64,000 nt of DNA from Salinimicrobium sp963739625 (GTDB lineage Bacteria > Bacteroidota > Bacteroidia > Flavobacteriales > Flavobacteriaceae): NCBI GenBank assembly GCA_963739625.1, contig CAVUAU010000017.1, positions 62,001-126,000 on the forward strand. The letters run 5' to 3'. The notes beneath the pieces are model-generated. The model did no database searches, was not told the DNA's origin, and saw only the letters and a list, made by a program, of their open reading frames with translations. The translations under genes were made by a program, and so were the position numbers. Below, one piece after another: positions 54,818 through 63,948 of this stretch (position 1 is its first letter; every line of letters begins with the position of its first letter).

Positions 54818-54925
54818 CAGTCTTTTAGGCACAAAGGTGTCCATTATTACAACTAATTATTTGCCTTTGTTGGTTTTACAGTAGAAACGACACTCTGCCG
54901 GAGCTAAGGCAGCAGAGATTTCAAT

Positions 54926-57403
54926 TTATAACCTGAATTGAAGCCCGGCGTACCAGGTCAACGGCTGCGCGGGAATGATCCCGGGGCCAGGATATCCTGT
55001 AGCCCTTCTCGTAAAGTAGGAGCTATCCAGCAGGTTATTTATCCCGCTTTCCAGTTTGAACCTTCTAAAGGAATAAGAAAGCGATAGATCAAGGATCCCG
55101 TAGGCAGGAATCGATCCTTCTATGCCTCGCTGGGAATCACTCTTTACCTGTTCCGCATTGGTAGCGTCTGTATACTGCTTCGACAAATAGGTATACTGCA
55201 TACTTCCCATAAGGTCTTTATAGCCGAAATTTACGCCGGTTTTTAAGTTTACTTCAGGAATAAATTCCACCTGGTTGCCTTCCACATTGTTTTGATCTGA
55301 TCTTATATATTCTGAATCTGTAAAGGCTGCATTGATAAAAATCCCTGCAATAAGCCCTTCTGAATCCTTCCAAAAAGTGTTTTTCAAGTTCCAGTCTGCA
55401 AAGGTTTCCAGGCCGAAAATAAAGGCGTCTCCAATATTTCCGCGGAAGCGTACAAGTTTACCGGTTTCCTCCAACTCCCCTTCTGCATTCTCCCGCTCCT
55501 CCTTCTTGAGCACTTCCCCTATGCGATCATTATACTGCAGGCCGAAGGCGCTTACATCAAATGAGACCAAGTTTCTCCACGTTCCTCTCAACCCGATGTC
55601 GGCAGTGAAGCCTTCTTCATCTGAAATATCAGGGTCCACCTGAAAGACCGGATTGATCACCCTAATGTCATTAAAGGTTACAGACCGGTAATTCTGTGAG
55701 AAGTTTGCATAAGCTTCTATTCCCCCGTTAAAATCATAACTGCTTCCCACTCCTAAAAGAACAAAACTGCGCTCGAAATCGCGGTTATCTGGCAGGGTCT
55801 CACTCTCCAGCACATTTCCTGCCCGATCTAAAAAGATGTTTTTATAGGTGCCTTCGCTTTGCGTCTTGATGTATTCAAAACGAAATCCCGGGGTAACTGA
55901 AAATCTTCTGGTCAGGTTGAAAATGTTCTCCCCAAAAAATGCCAGGTTACGGTTTGGAAATTTGAATTGAGACTGGCGCTTATAATTCGGAAACTGCTCG
56001 TCGGCAAAAGAAAAGTCGGCATCTGCCGCCGCAGTTCCCGGTCCCTGCCGCTGTTTATTTTCTGCCGTGTAATACTTACTTCCCAGCAGGAGGACTGATT
56101 CTTCTCCTATGAGGTTATATCTGGTGAGCACTCTCGCTTCGGCGCCCCAGTTGTTGAAGTCATCACTAAGTAATTCCCGTGGCGCCTCGGGATCGTCGGG
56201 CTGCGAAACCCTGTTCTGCCGGAAGCCCAAAGCTTTCCTGGAAGCATCAAGTCCAAAAAGGTTGAGGGTAAAATCCGTTTTTTGGGACACTTTCTGCTCC
56301 AGCTTAAGAGCGAATAAATTCCAGTTCACGCCAAACCAGTTCCTTTCCCTGTTACTAAAGCTGGGATCTTCATAAAATTGTTGATCTGTAAGGCCTCCCG
56401 GTTGCTGGGCAAGATAATCAAGGAAAGTATATTCAAAACTCAGTTTGGTGTTCTCACTAAACTCGTAACCCAAATGCGCAAAGGCATTATGTGAGTTATA
56501 TCCCGAATTGGGTCTGAACCCATTCCCTGTTTTGTAATTGTAAAAAGTGTAATAACTGAATTTCCCTACTGTCCCGCTAAGACTGTTGAAACTGGTAAAA
56601 AGACCGTAGGAGCCAACGGTTTGCCGGGAAAGCAATTCAACCTTTTTTACAGGATTGGGTTTTTTAAATTTAAAATTGATCAGGCCCCCAAACTGCGTTC
56701 CATATTGAAGAGAAGCTGCTCCCCTAATCACCTGGATCTCGCTGAGAGCTTCTGCGGGTGGCGTGTAATAACTTTCGGGGTAGCCAAGAACATCGGCCGA
56801 AATATCATAGCCGTTCTGCCGGGTATTAAAATTCTGGGTTCTGTTTGGATCGAGACCGCGGCCACCAATATTGAGTTGTAAGCCCGCATCGCCGTTATCG
56901 TAGATATTCAGTCCTACGACGCGGTTATAAATTTGACGCGCATTATTGGCCGCCAGGTTTCCGGTGATCTCCTCCATCAGGACTACTTCAGATTTTTTTC
57001 CGGCATAGATCGCTGTTCCTTCTACCTTCTGAAGGTTGCGAAGCGCAAAGATCTCCTTGCGCCGCTGCACAAGGACTACTTCTGAAAGACTTTCAGCTAA
57101 GGGAGACAGCTCCACCCGAATTTCCCTGTCATCAGACAGCTCTATTTGTAGTTCCTTTACCTCATGATCATAGCTAAAGATCGCGAGCTCATAAGTACCT
57201 GCCGGAAGCGATTGTATCTCAAAAAAGCCTTTTTCGTTGGCCACTGTAAGCCGGGATGTGGTACGGTTGTAGATCTCTGCCTGAGGCACAGGTTCACCGG
57301 TACCGGCAGAAACGATTGTTCCGCTTAAAGAAAATTGGGCAAATGCTGCCAGGTTAAAGAATAATAGAAAAAAAACAGAACTATAAGCCTTGAATGCTGT
57401 CAT
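54926..57403 (-). CDS. TonB-dependent receptor of the DUF4856/imelysin/HTTM operon
   Basis: An 825-aa receptor. The start MTAFKAYSSVFFLLFFNLAA gives a signal peptide cut after FAQ. It has a carboxypeptidase-like domain (about 23-100, SGTIVSAGTGEPVPQAEI), a plug (NIGGRGLDPNRTQNFNTRQN, VIRGAASLQYGTQFGGLINF) and a barrel ending in WYAGLQFRL with the terminal aromatic-rich strand. It resembles FecA-type receptors. It overlaps the HTTM gene by 23 bp and is the last gene of the operon, so the ligand is probably a metal complex. Confidence 0.92.
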   Translation of the reverse strand: MTAFKAYSSVFFLLFFNLAAFAQFSLSGTIVSAGTGEPVPQAEIYNRTTSRLTVANEKGFFEIQSLPAGTYELAIFSYDHEVKELQIELSDDREIRVELSPLAESLSEVVLVQRRKEIFALRNLQKVEGTAIYAGKKSEVVLMEEITGNLAANNARQIYNRVVGLNIYDNGDAGLQLNIGGRGLDPNRTQNFNTRQNGYDISADVLGYPESYYTPPAEALSEIQVIRGAASLQYGTQFGGLINFKFKKPNPVKKVELLSRQTVGSYGLFTSFNSLSGTVGKFSYYTFYNYKTGNGFRPNSGYNSHNAFAHLGYEFSENTKLSFEYTFLDYLAQQPGGLTDQQFYEDPSFSNRERNWFGVNWNLFALKLEQKVSQKTDFTLNLFGLDASRKALGFRQNRVSQPDDPEAPRELLSDDFNNWGAEARVLTRYNLIGEESVLLLGSKYYTAENKQRQGPGTAAADADFSFADEQFPNYKRQSQFKFPNRNLAFFGENIFNLTRRFSVTPGFRFEYIKTQSEGTYKNIFLDRAGNVLESETLPDNRDFERSFVLLGVGSSYDFNGGIEAYANFSQNYRSVTFNDIRVINPVFQVDPDISDEEGFTADIGLRGTWRNLVSFDVSAFGLQYNDRIGEVLKKEERENAEGELEETGKLVRFRGNIGDAFIFGLETFADWNLKNTFWKDSEGLIAGIFINAAFTDSEYIRSDQNNVEGNQVEFIPEVNLKTGVNFGYKDLMGSMQYTYLSKQYTDATNAEQVKSDSQRGIEGSIPAYGILDLSLSYSFRRFKLESGINNLLDSSYFTRRATGYPGPGIIPAQPLTWYAGLQFRL

Positions 57404-58739
57404 TGAATGGTAAAATAAAAGTCTTTTGCTCAAAGGAATCTTTATGGTCGAGCAAATTGACGTGGGGGTTTATAAAAGGGGCACTTCTTCTGCCGTTGAG
57501 GGCGACATGACTGTCTACGTAGATCTCGATCTGCTCATGACCTTGTTCTCTGAAATGTTCTTCAAGAAAATGTGCGTATTCGAGAATAAAATCCGGTTGG
57601 AAAGCCATTTGTTTTTCCTGGAACGGCGTCAGGAAATTTCCGTTGTTGACATAAAAGCTTTTCCCAGATTTACGATCGACAACTTTGAATTGCGCATAGC
57701 CGGCTTTCTCCATTAGCATTACCCGCCAGGAGAAACGAAAACCTTCTTCGGTCCAGAAAAGCTCCCCGGGATAGAGTAAATACCTCCAGGGGAAAAGGAG
57801 TTGCACAACAAAAAAAATGGACAGAAAACCAACGACGAAATTCCTTTTTTGAGGCAGAAGCTGAAGGGTTTTCGCATTGTCAAAACGGGCTTTATCTATT
57901 TTGAACAGCCGTGATATCTTTTTTAGAATTTTGTGGTGCAGGGCAGGGTCAAAAAATATGAGGGCGCTCACGATCATGATAAACGGAAACATCCCAATGG
58001 GAAACAAGATCCTCGTAAGGACATGAAACACGACCACCAGGAAAAAAGCAAAGCTGCGCGTACGCCTGTAAAGGAGCAGAAAAGGAATAGCGAGATCATA
58101 GATCATCCCCGACCAGCTGAAAAAATAATGCAGCCATTCCTGTTGCAGAAGATCTCCCAGGAGTGGAAGATCGTACCTGGAAGGCAACCAGATCTTGAGG
58201 GGCATCGCCTTTAAAAGCCAGTCAGAATTCAGTTTGGCAAGACCTGCATAAAAATACACAATGCCCATTAAAAGTTTGATACTGTCAATACACCAGGCCG
58301 GAATCCTTTGAAACGCCTTCTGCGGATTGCGGTAAGCGTCCAGCGAAAAGTACCTGCCGGCCGGCAAAAAGATGAGAAGGAAACTGAGGATACTTATAAA
58401 GTAATAGTGATTGAGGTAGGTGGTTTTATCCATAAGCTCTATGTAGGTAAAGCTTAAAAAGAAGGTGAACATAGACAGTTTGTACCTCCACCCCACTGCT
58501 ACTGCCAATGCTGCCAGTGCACAAATGGCAAAAATTACATAAGTAAATTCTCCCAGCGGTTTTATCCACTCGAAACCGTAGTAAGAAAATGAAAATTCAG
58601 GTAAAATATAGAGTTTTTCGATCCAGCCATTCAGCCAGAACCTTGCGATACTGCCAAACATCATCAATCCAAAAAAGATACGGAAAACCGCTAAAGGAGC
58701 GGCTTCCGTATCTCTTTTTAAGTACCTGGATATTTTCAT
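57381..58739 (-). CDS. HTTM domain-containing membrane protein
   Basis: A 452-aa protein with a vitamin-K-dependent-carboxylase-like HTTM membrane domain (about residues 1-310). Typical pieces are LAVFRIFFGLMMFGSIARFW, TTYLNHYYFISILSFLLIFL and IKLLMGIVYFYAGLAKLNSDWL. A soluble C-terminal part of about 140 residues follows. The enzymatic role in bacteria is unknown. It sits between the imelysin gene (22 bp) and a TonB receptor gene (overlap 23 bp), a gene order repeatedly seen in flavobacteria and suggesting metal uptake. Confidence 0.88.
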   Translation of the reverse strand: MKISRYLKRDTEAAPLAVFRIFFGLMMFGSIARFWLNGWIEKLYILPEFSFSYYGFEWIKPLGEFTYVIFAICALAALAVAVGWRYKLSMFTFFLSFTYIELMDKTTYLNHYYFISILSFLLIFLPAGRYFSLDAYRNPQKAFQRIPAWCIDSIKLLMGIVYFYAGLAKLNSDWLLKAMPLKIWLPSRYDLPLLGDLLQQEWLHYFFSWSGMIYDLAIPFLLLYRRTRSFAFFLVVVFHVLTRILFPIGMFPFIMIVSALIFFDPALHHKILKKISRLFKIDKARFDNAKTLQLLPQKRNFVVGFLSIFFVVQLLFPWRYLLYPGELFWTEEGFRFSWRVMLMEKAGYAQFKVVDRKSGKSFYVNNGNFLTPFQEKQMAFQPDFILEYAHFLEEHFREQGHEQIEIYVDSHVALNGRRSAPFINPHVNLLDHKDSFEQKTFILPFNDSIQGL

Positions 58740-58761
58740 CTATTCCAAATTCTTATAATGA

Positions 58762-59874
58762 CTAATCGCCGTCTGAATCTACGTAGTCAACGCTAATGTC
58801 CAGGGCCTGCATCATGTCGATCTTAAGGAGTACCACAACCTTTTGCAACTCGTCAAAAGCTCCCAGCATCGCGGTATTGTCTGTTTTTACCTGCTCTGCA
58901 AGGTCTGCATCAAGAGCATCTGCCTGCTGCACAACATTGTTCATTTGTTGATTGATCATGGCTGCAATATCCTCTCCTCCTCTAATGGAATTGAGGTATT
59001 CAAGATATTGCCGGTAACTCGGTCCCGTTTGGCTGTCATTGAAGTGCTTACCATTAAAGAAGTTCCTGAAACTGGCGAGAGCTTTGAGATAAAGCTGTTT
59101 TGAAAAATCCTCGGAATAATAAGCCTCGGTGGTTTCAGGTACAGGATTACCTGAAAAAGCTCCTGCAGGAATACCAATCTTTCCGGAACGCAAGTCCATT
59201 TCAAAGTACATCACAAAGTCATTTGTAAATATATCTACAGATCCCGTACTCGAAGAGCTGGTATTTGCAACGAATGAATCGCGAAAAGAAGTTTTCCAAT
59301 CCTCCAGGACTGCATCTGTAAGGACATCTATTTTTGTGGAAACATCTAAAAGATACTGGCGATAGGTAGCGGCATTTTCACCTTCGGTATAAAAGGCAAG
59401 AATTCCGGCATCGGTATCGGCCAAACCATTCAAAAGAAAGTCAAGTGCAGGGAAACCCTGTTCATCAATAGAAGACGCTAAATCGAGATTATAGTCGCCG
59501 TTTTCAATTCCGGACCGAATAGCGGCAGCATCTGTAGGATAAATGTTTAGGTAGGTGTGATAATTGATGGTTTCTGCCTCTCCCATTTCAAACAATGCCA
59601 CCGTTTGATAATCCAAATATGCCTGTTTGTAAGCCGATCTTAGATTATTTAAACCGGTTTGTGACGGCTCCTGGAAAAAGGCTTCTGTTGCCGCTCTTAG
59701 ATCCTGAGTTTCTAAGGCAAAATTTTCAAAAGACGGAATAATAATGTTGTCTGCCCAATTCACCAGCATGGCTCCCCTGTCAAAATCATCTGTTTTGCCT
59801 TTCTCTTCCGAATCACTAGAATTACAGGAAGCAAACATTAGGGCCCCTAAGAGTAAAAAAGCTAGTTTTTTCAT
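58762..59874 (-). CDS. Imelysin family lipoprotein (peptidase M75-like)
   Basis: A 370-aa lipoprotein with Cys17 in LLGALMFASC. It is an all-helical imelysin fold with conserved features FALETQDLRAATEAFFQEPS and the GxHxxE-type region replaced by EINYHTYLNI-like sequence (MGEAETINYHTYLNIYPTDA); ASSIDEQGFPALDFLLNGL is also typical. Imelysin-like proteins bind iron or haem-related ligands in periplasmic uptake systems, although they were first described as peptidases. Peptidase activity is doubtful. It is followed by the HTTM gene after 22 bp. Confidence 0.85.
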   Translation of the reverse strand: MKKLAFLLLGALMFASCNSSDSEEKGKTDDFDRGAMLVNWADNIIIPSFENFALETQDLRAATEAFFQEPSQTGLNNLRSAYKQAYLDYQTVALFEMGEAETINYHTYLNIYPTDAAAIRSGIENGDYNLDLASSIDEQGFPALDFLLNGLADTDAGILAFYTEGENAATYRQYLLDVSTKIDVLTDAVLEDWKTSFRDSFVANTSSSSTGSVDIFTNDFVMYFEMDLRSGKIGIPAGAFSGNPVPETTEAYYSEDFSKQLYLKALASFRNFFNGKHFNDSQTGPSYRQYLEYLNSIRGGEDIAAMINQQMNNVVQQADALDADLAEQVKTDNTAMLGAFDELQKVVVLLKIDMMQALDISVDYVDSDGD

Positions 59875-59932
59875 ATTTTCTGAATATCAGAAAGAGGGTC
59901 TTGCAAGACCCTCTAGTTAAATTTTATATTCT

Positions 59933-61141
59933 TTATTCTGCCGCCTGGGCAACAGTAATGCCGTAGGCCGTAGCAATTTCTTCTGAAATTGTCTGTAAGG
60001 TTTCAGGAGTTACATCCCAAAAACCGTTGCCTGCCATCAACTGCTCTTTGTAGCTGTTGATCTGCTCCTTGCTAATGTAAGGTTGATCTGTTGCAGGATT
60101 ATGTGAAAATCTCAGGCTGTAAAGAAAACCAAATCCTTCAGAAAGGGCATGGAAAGCACTTGTTCTGTTTCCTGCTTCAATCTTGGTCTTACCTTCCTGC
60201 AAATAGTGAACTGCACGCACAGCGCTAACAAGGGAAATATTTTCCCGGATAGTCTCAATTTGCTCATTTCGCAGCTCATAATCTCCGGCCACTATAGCAG
60301 CACGTCCTGTTTTGAAGGCTTCAAAAGTTTCTTGTGCAATACCACTAAAATCTGCATCGTTGTCCACCTGGCCCAGGTAACTAAACAGCAAATGATCTTC
60401 GCTTTCGTTCAACACGCTCATAGGATCTTCTCCGGGAACTGAAGGATCTCCATACACGTAGCCGTAAGCTTCATCCCACTTATGCTCCATCGTTGTATAA
60501 GTTTCACCTTCTTCAGTGATTTCCTGATTATTGTTGGCCACATTATCCCCTTCATCCAAAACTGCAGTTGAGAGGTAATTATTGATCGCCTGGTCTGTAA
60601 GTAAAGCTCCAATCAAGCCTTTAGCAAAAGCCTGATTCAGTTCCAAACCTTTGGCATTAACATACCTTGTTCTTGTACCGTCGAGGATTTGACCTGCCGT
60701 ACCTGCAGAAGCATTTTCATTCCAGTTTGGATAGACTTCGTTCGCCTGCTGAGAAATCCAGCTCTCAAAATCTGCCTGGATTGCGCTTTGTTCTACAGTA
60801 TTGGTTGCAAAATAAGCATGAGAAGCAGCTACTTTACTTTTTACTGACTTTGAACTTTCGTTTAAAGCAGGGTCCATAAAAGGATCACTGGTATTGGAAA
60901 ACATATTAGAAAGGCTTTCCTCTGTAGAATTGTCAACGTCGGTAAAAGCAGCCAAAATTTCTTTAGTCATTTCAAGACGGGTGGTTTGGCCACCATAAAA
61001 AACTGTGGACTCCCCGTTTCGTGTAAAGGAATAAGTTGCGGGAATTTCCAGGGACTTTTCCTCTGGAATGGAATCATCATCGTTAGAACAAGAGGTGAGC
61101 GTAAGACCTCCTACTAAAAATGCAAATAAAGCTCGCTTCAT
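59933..61141 (-). CDS. DUF4856 domain-containing lipoprotein
   Basis: A 402-aa lipoprotein, lipobox LVGGLTLTSC with Cys18. The family start IPATYSFTRNGESTVFYGGQ and blocks AKGLIGALLTDQAINNYLST and EHKWDEAYGYVYGDP are characteristic of DUF4856. The fold is helical, probably imelysin-like. It is the first gene of the operon and lies right behind a consensus promoter flanked by two operator copies. The likely role is surface binding of a metal ligand passed to the TonB receptor; this is inferred from context. Confidence 0.88.
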   Translation of the reverse strand: MKRALFAFLVGGLTLTSCSNDDDSIPEEKSLEIPATYSFTRNGESTVFYGGQTTRLEMTKEILAAFTDVDNSTEESLSNMFSNTSDPFMDPALNESSKSVKSKVAASHAYFATNTVEQSAIQADFESWISQQANEVYPNWNENASAGTAGQILDGTRTRYVNAKGLELNQAFAKGLIGALLTDQAINNYLSTAVLDEGDNVANNNQEITEEGETYTTMEHKWDEAYGYVYGDPSVPGEDPMSVLNESEDHLLFSYLGQVDNDADFSGIAQETFEAFKTGRAAIVAGDYELRNEQIETIRENISLVSAVRAVHYLQEGKTKIEAGNRTSAFHALSEGFGFLYSLRFSHNPATDQPYISKEQINSYKEQLMAGNGFWDVTPETLQTISEEIATAYGITVAQAAE

Positions 61142-61147
61142 AATGGT

Positions 61148-61231
61148 TTATTTAGACTTGTTTAAAATAACGAGGCAAATATAAAAGTCTTTAAATATTT
61201 GACAAGCCTTATTTAGACTAAATTCAAATAA
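61148..61231 (-). promoter_or_regulatory. Promoter of the uptake operon with two matching 23-bp operators
   Basis: Minus-strand TTG (61205-61203) and TATATTTG (61183-61176) are 19 bp apart, a perfect promoter. Two copies of TTATTT-AGACT-N6-AAATAA, identical in spacing, flank it: 61209-61231 just upstream of the -33 element and 61148-61170 over the transcription start. Each copy is an imperfect dyad with arms TTATTT/AAATAA. Such placement fits repression by a dimeric metalloregulator such as Fur; which regulator is unknown. Confidence 0.65.
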
Positions 61232-61268
61232 CTTTTTCTAATGTTCAAAGAAGAAACTATTGTCTTTA

Positions 61269-62132
61269 TTAATGATAGGCAGTAAAAATCTTCGTGGCCT
61301 CATTGTGAGAGGCTTCAAAACTCATCATTTTCACATCTGTCTCTGCCTTGCGGGAAGTGAAGTAAGAAAGCAGCTTTTCTGTAGGCATGTTGCCGGTAAG
61401 TTCATCTTTAGCCATGGGGCAGCCGCCAAAACCTTGTATGGCTCCGTCAAAGCGGGTGCAGCCCGAGCGATAAGCCGCATCTACTTTCTCAAACCAACTG
61501 GTAGGCGTGGTGTGAAGGTGCGCGCCAAATTCTATTTTTGGATACTTCGGAATAAGGTTTGAAAAAAGGTATTCTATCACCTCGGGCGTGGAGCTTCCAA
61601 TAGTATCTGAAAGTGAGAGTATCTTTACTCCCATGCCTGAAAGTTTCTCGGTCCACTCCCCTACGATCTCCACATCCCAGGGATCACCGTAAGGATTCCC
61701 GAAGCCCATAGAAAGGTACGCAACCACCTCTTTGCCGCTGGCATTGGCAATGTCGAGGATCTCCTGCAGTGTCTGCACAGACTCTGCAATGGTTTTGTGC
61801 GTATTCCGCATCTGGAAGTTCTCAGAAATTGAGAACGGGTATCCCAGATAATCTATTTCGGAATGTGTCGAAGCATCTTGTGCACCACGGGTATTGGCTA
61901 CAATGGCAAGCAACTTGCTCCTGGTTCTGGAAAGATCAAGCTTTGAAAGCACTTCGGCGGTGTCGGCCATTTGAGGAATGGCTTTAGGGGAAACAAAACT
62001 TCCGAAGTCAATGGTGTCAAAGCCGCAGCGCAACAAAGACTGAATATACTGTACCTTTTTTTCTGTAGGAATAAATTCTTTGATTCCCTGCATCGCGTCC
62101 CGGGGACATTCAATTATCTTGATTTGCGCCAT
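61269..62132 (-). CDS. Hydroxymethylglutaryl-CoA lyase
   Basis: A 287-aa TIM-barrel lyase starting MAQIKIIECPRDAMQGIKEF. It has the HMG-CoA lyase features: RD at the catalytic position near residue 11, AHLHTTPTSW (metal-binding His pair) and the active-site Cys loop GAIQGFGGCPMAKDELTGN. It splits HMG-CoA to acetoacetate and acetyl-CoA in leucine degradation. A 48-residue upstream extension (to 62276) is hydrophobic spacer translated by chance and is not accepted. Confidence 0.95.
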   Translation of the reverse strand: MAQIKIIECPRDAMQGIKEFIPTEKKVQYIQSLLRCGFDTIDFGSFVSPKAIPQMADTAEVLSKLDLSRTRSKLLAIVANTRGAQDASTHSEIDYLGYPFSISENFQMRNTHKTIAESVQTLQEILDIANASGKEVVAYLSMGFGNPYGDPWDVEIVGEWTEKLSGMGVKILSLSDTIGSSTPEVIEYLFSNLIPKYPKIEFGAHLHTTPTSWFEKVDAAYRSGCTRFDGAIQGFGGCPMAKDELTGNMPTEKLLSYFTSRKAETDVKMMSFEASHNEATKIFTAYH

Positions 62133-62147
62133 AGGCTCAAATATAAG

Positions 62148-62275
62148 AAAGAAGTGCGAAGTTGGAAGTACGACATTAGAAATACGAAAGCGGAAGTTGA
62201 AGTGAAAGTAGAAAACAGGAAGTATGTAAAAAGTGGAGCATGAAGACCTCTCAAAAATGCCATTTTTGAAGGGCA
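62148..62275. repeat. GAAGTACGAAA word repeat and AAAAATG-CATTTTT hairpin
   Basis: The spacer starts with degenerate words (GAAGTGCGAAGTTGGAAGTA, AGAAATACGAAAGCGGAAGT) to about 62232, related to those at 25535-25630. At 62247-62275, GACCTCTCAAAAATG and CATTTTTGAAGGGCATC form a hairpin very like the transketolase terminator. It may terminate the LysE transcript on the minus strand or be a dispersed palindrome. Confidence 0.5.
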
Positions 62276-62288
62276 TCAGGTTGAGCCG

Positions 62289-62907
62289 TTAAACGAGAAT
62301 AAAGATCCCAATTCCGATAAACGCCAGCACCTGCACCCATTTGAAGATCACGCCGGAGTGCGGATGCGACTGCAGGTATCTCGAGATCTTGCCTGCCAAT
62401 ATAGACACCATAGAAAAGATCAAAAAGGCTTGCAACATAAACACAAGGCCCAGCAGGTAGAACTGCAGAACCGTATTGCCTTCAGGATCCCAAAGAAAAC
62501 CCGGAAAAAAGGCGAGAAAAAAGATGGCCACCTTTAGGGTTGAGAACGTTCATCAAAAATCCTCTTTTATAGAGGGAAAGAAAATCCTGCTTTTCTTCAG
62601 TATTACCCGTTGAAAATGTGATTTTAGGATCACTCTTTAAAACCTGCCGGGCGAGGTAAAATAAGTATCCGGCACCAAGAAGCTTGATGATCAAAAAAAG
62701 CGTCTCAGACTGTTTTATGATTGCCGAAATCCCAAAAGCGACGAGGCTGGTGTGAATGATTATTCCCGAAACCAGCCCGAGTGCCGTTACGATCCCGTAC
62801 TTTTTACCGTTGGTCATCCCCTGCACCAGCACGTAAATAATGTCGGGGCCCGGCGCAAAAGTGAGCAGGATAGAAGCGGTCAAAAAAGGCAACAGCTGTT
62901 CTAACAT
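62289..62907 (-). pseudogene. LysE family exporter, single-base frameshift
   Basis: From ATG 62907 the protein shows the LysE/RhtB fold (LTASILLTFAPGPDIIYVLV, the conserved APGPD motif, five to six helices) to GFLMNVLNPK; the family expects VAIFFLAFFPGFL next, which is present in the following frame down to 62289. One extra base at 62531-62532 (AAAGGTGG read for AAAGTGG) explains the break. Corrected length is about 205 aa, normal. It would export an amino acid or related metabolite. The start abuts the pyrD stop (1-bp overlap). Confidence 0.85.
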
Positions 62908-63926
62908 TATGCCCTTTCAAGTATCGCCCGGTTGATCTTTTTCACCAGCCCTGGCCCTTCATAGATGAAACCGGTATAAAGCTGTACAAGGCTGGCACCT
63001 GCATCTAATTTTTCCAGTGCATCTTCAGGGGTCATTATGCCTCCAACTCCTATCACAGGAAAAGCATTGTTGCTTTTGCTGGTCAAGAACCTGATTACTT
63101 CAGTAGCGCGTTTCCGAAGAGGTGCTCCGCTCAAGCCGCCGGTTTCGTTTTTAGCTTCAGAAACAAGGCCTTTTCTTTCAATAGTGGTGTTGGTCGCAAT
63201 TACGCCGGCAATTCCCGTTTCTTTTACAATGTCGATAATGTCCAGCAGCTGCTCATCTGTAAGGTCTGGTGCGATCTTCAGCAAAATTGGTTTGGGTGCA
63301 GGTTTGGCAACGTTTTTCTTCTGAAGCGTTTTCAGCAAATTCATAAGCGGTTTTTTATCCTGCAGCTCCCGAAGGTTAGGCGTATTGGGTGAGCTCACGT
63401 TCACCACGAAGTAATCTACATAGTCAAAAAGGGCATTAAAGCAGATCAAATAATCGTCAACCGCTTTTTCGTTGGGAGTGACTTTGTTCTTCCCGATATT
63501 CCCGCCAATAAGCACATTCTTGTTCTTCTTAAGCCTTTCCACAGCTGCGTCAACGCCGCCGTTGTTGAAACCCATCCTGTTGATAATGGCTTTGTCTTCA
63601 ATTAGACGGAATAGCCGCTTTTTCTCATTCCCGGGCTGCGGTTTAGGAGTCAGCGTGCCTATTTCAATAAAGCCAAAGCCAAAGCTGGACAGCTCTCTAT
63701 ACAGCCTGGCATCTTTATCAAAACCGGCGGCCAGGCCTACCGGATTCTTAAACTTCAGTCCAAAAACCTCCCGCTCAAGTCGGGGATCCTCAACGCAAAA
63801 CTTCCTTCTAATGATGTCCTGTACGGCAGGCAATTTGAAAAGATTCCGAAGCATTGAAAAAGTGAAATGATGCACTCTTTCAGGATCAAGGTTGAAGAGA
63901 AGTGGGCGAATGATCTTGTTGTACAT
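62907..63926 (-). CDS. pyrD: Dihydroorotate dehydrogenase (quinone)
   Basis: A 339-aa class 2 enzyme with the N-terminal helical extension (IIRPLLFNLDPERVHHFTFS) that contacts the membrane, FMN-binding NPVGLAAGFDKDARLYREL, the catalytic Ser in VVNVSSPNTPNLRELQ, and GVGGIMTPEDALEKLDAGAS. It oxidises dihydroorotate in pyrimidine synthesis using quinone. It is co-transcribed with the LysE gene. A TAATTTTG -7 element is at 63948-63941, 15 bp before the start. Confidence 0.97.
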   Translation of the reverse strand: MYNKIIRPLLFNLDPERVHHFTFSMLRNLFKLPAVQDIIRRKFCVEDPRLEREVFGLKFKNPVGLAAGFDKDARLYRELSSFGFGFIEIGTLTPKPQPGNEKKRLFRLIEDKAIINRMGFNNGGVDAAVERLKKNKNVLIGGNIGKNKVTPNEKAVDDYLICFNALFDYVDYFVVNVSSPNTPNLRELQDKKPLMNLLKTLQKKNVAKPAPKPILLKIAPDLTDEQLLDIIDIVKETGIAGVIATNTTIERKGLVSEAKNETGGLSGAPLRKRATEVIRFLTSKSNNAFPVIGVGGIMTPEDALEKLDAGASLVQLYTGFIYEGPGLVKKINRAILERA

Positions 63927-63940
63927 GAAGAGGTTTTCGA

Positions 63941-63948
63941 CAAAATTA
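63941..63948 (-). promoter_or_regulatory. -7 element of the pyrD promoter
   Basis: TAATTTTG on the minus strand, a match to TAnnTTTG; the 52 remaining bases to the window edge show no gene. Confidence 0.45.

Noticed and set aside
62133..62276. 48-residue N-terminal extension of HMG-CoA lyase
   Set aside because: It covers a word repeat and hairpin and gives a hydrophobic, Phe-rich peptide; the conserved protein starts at MAQIKII (62132).
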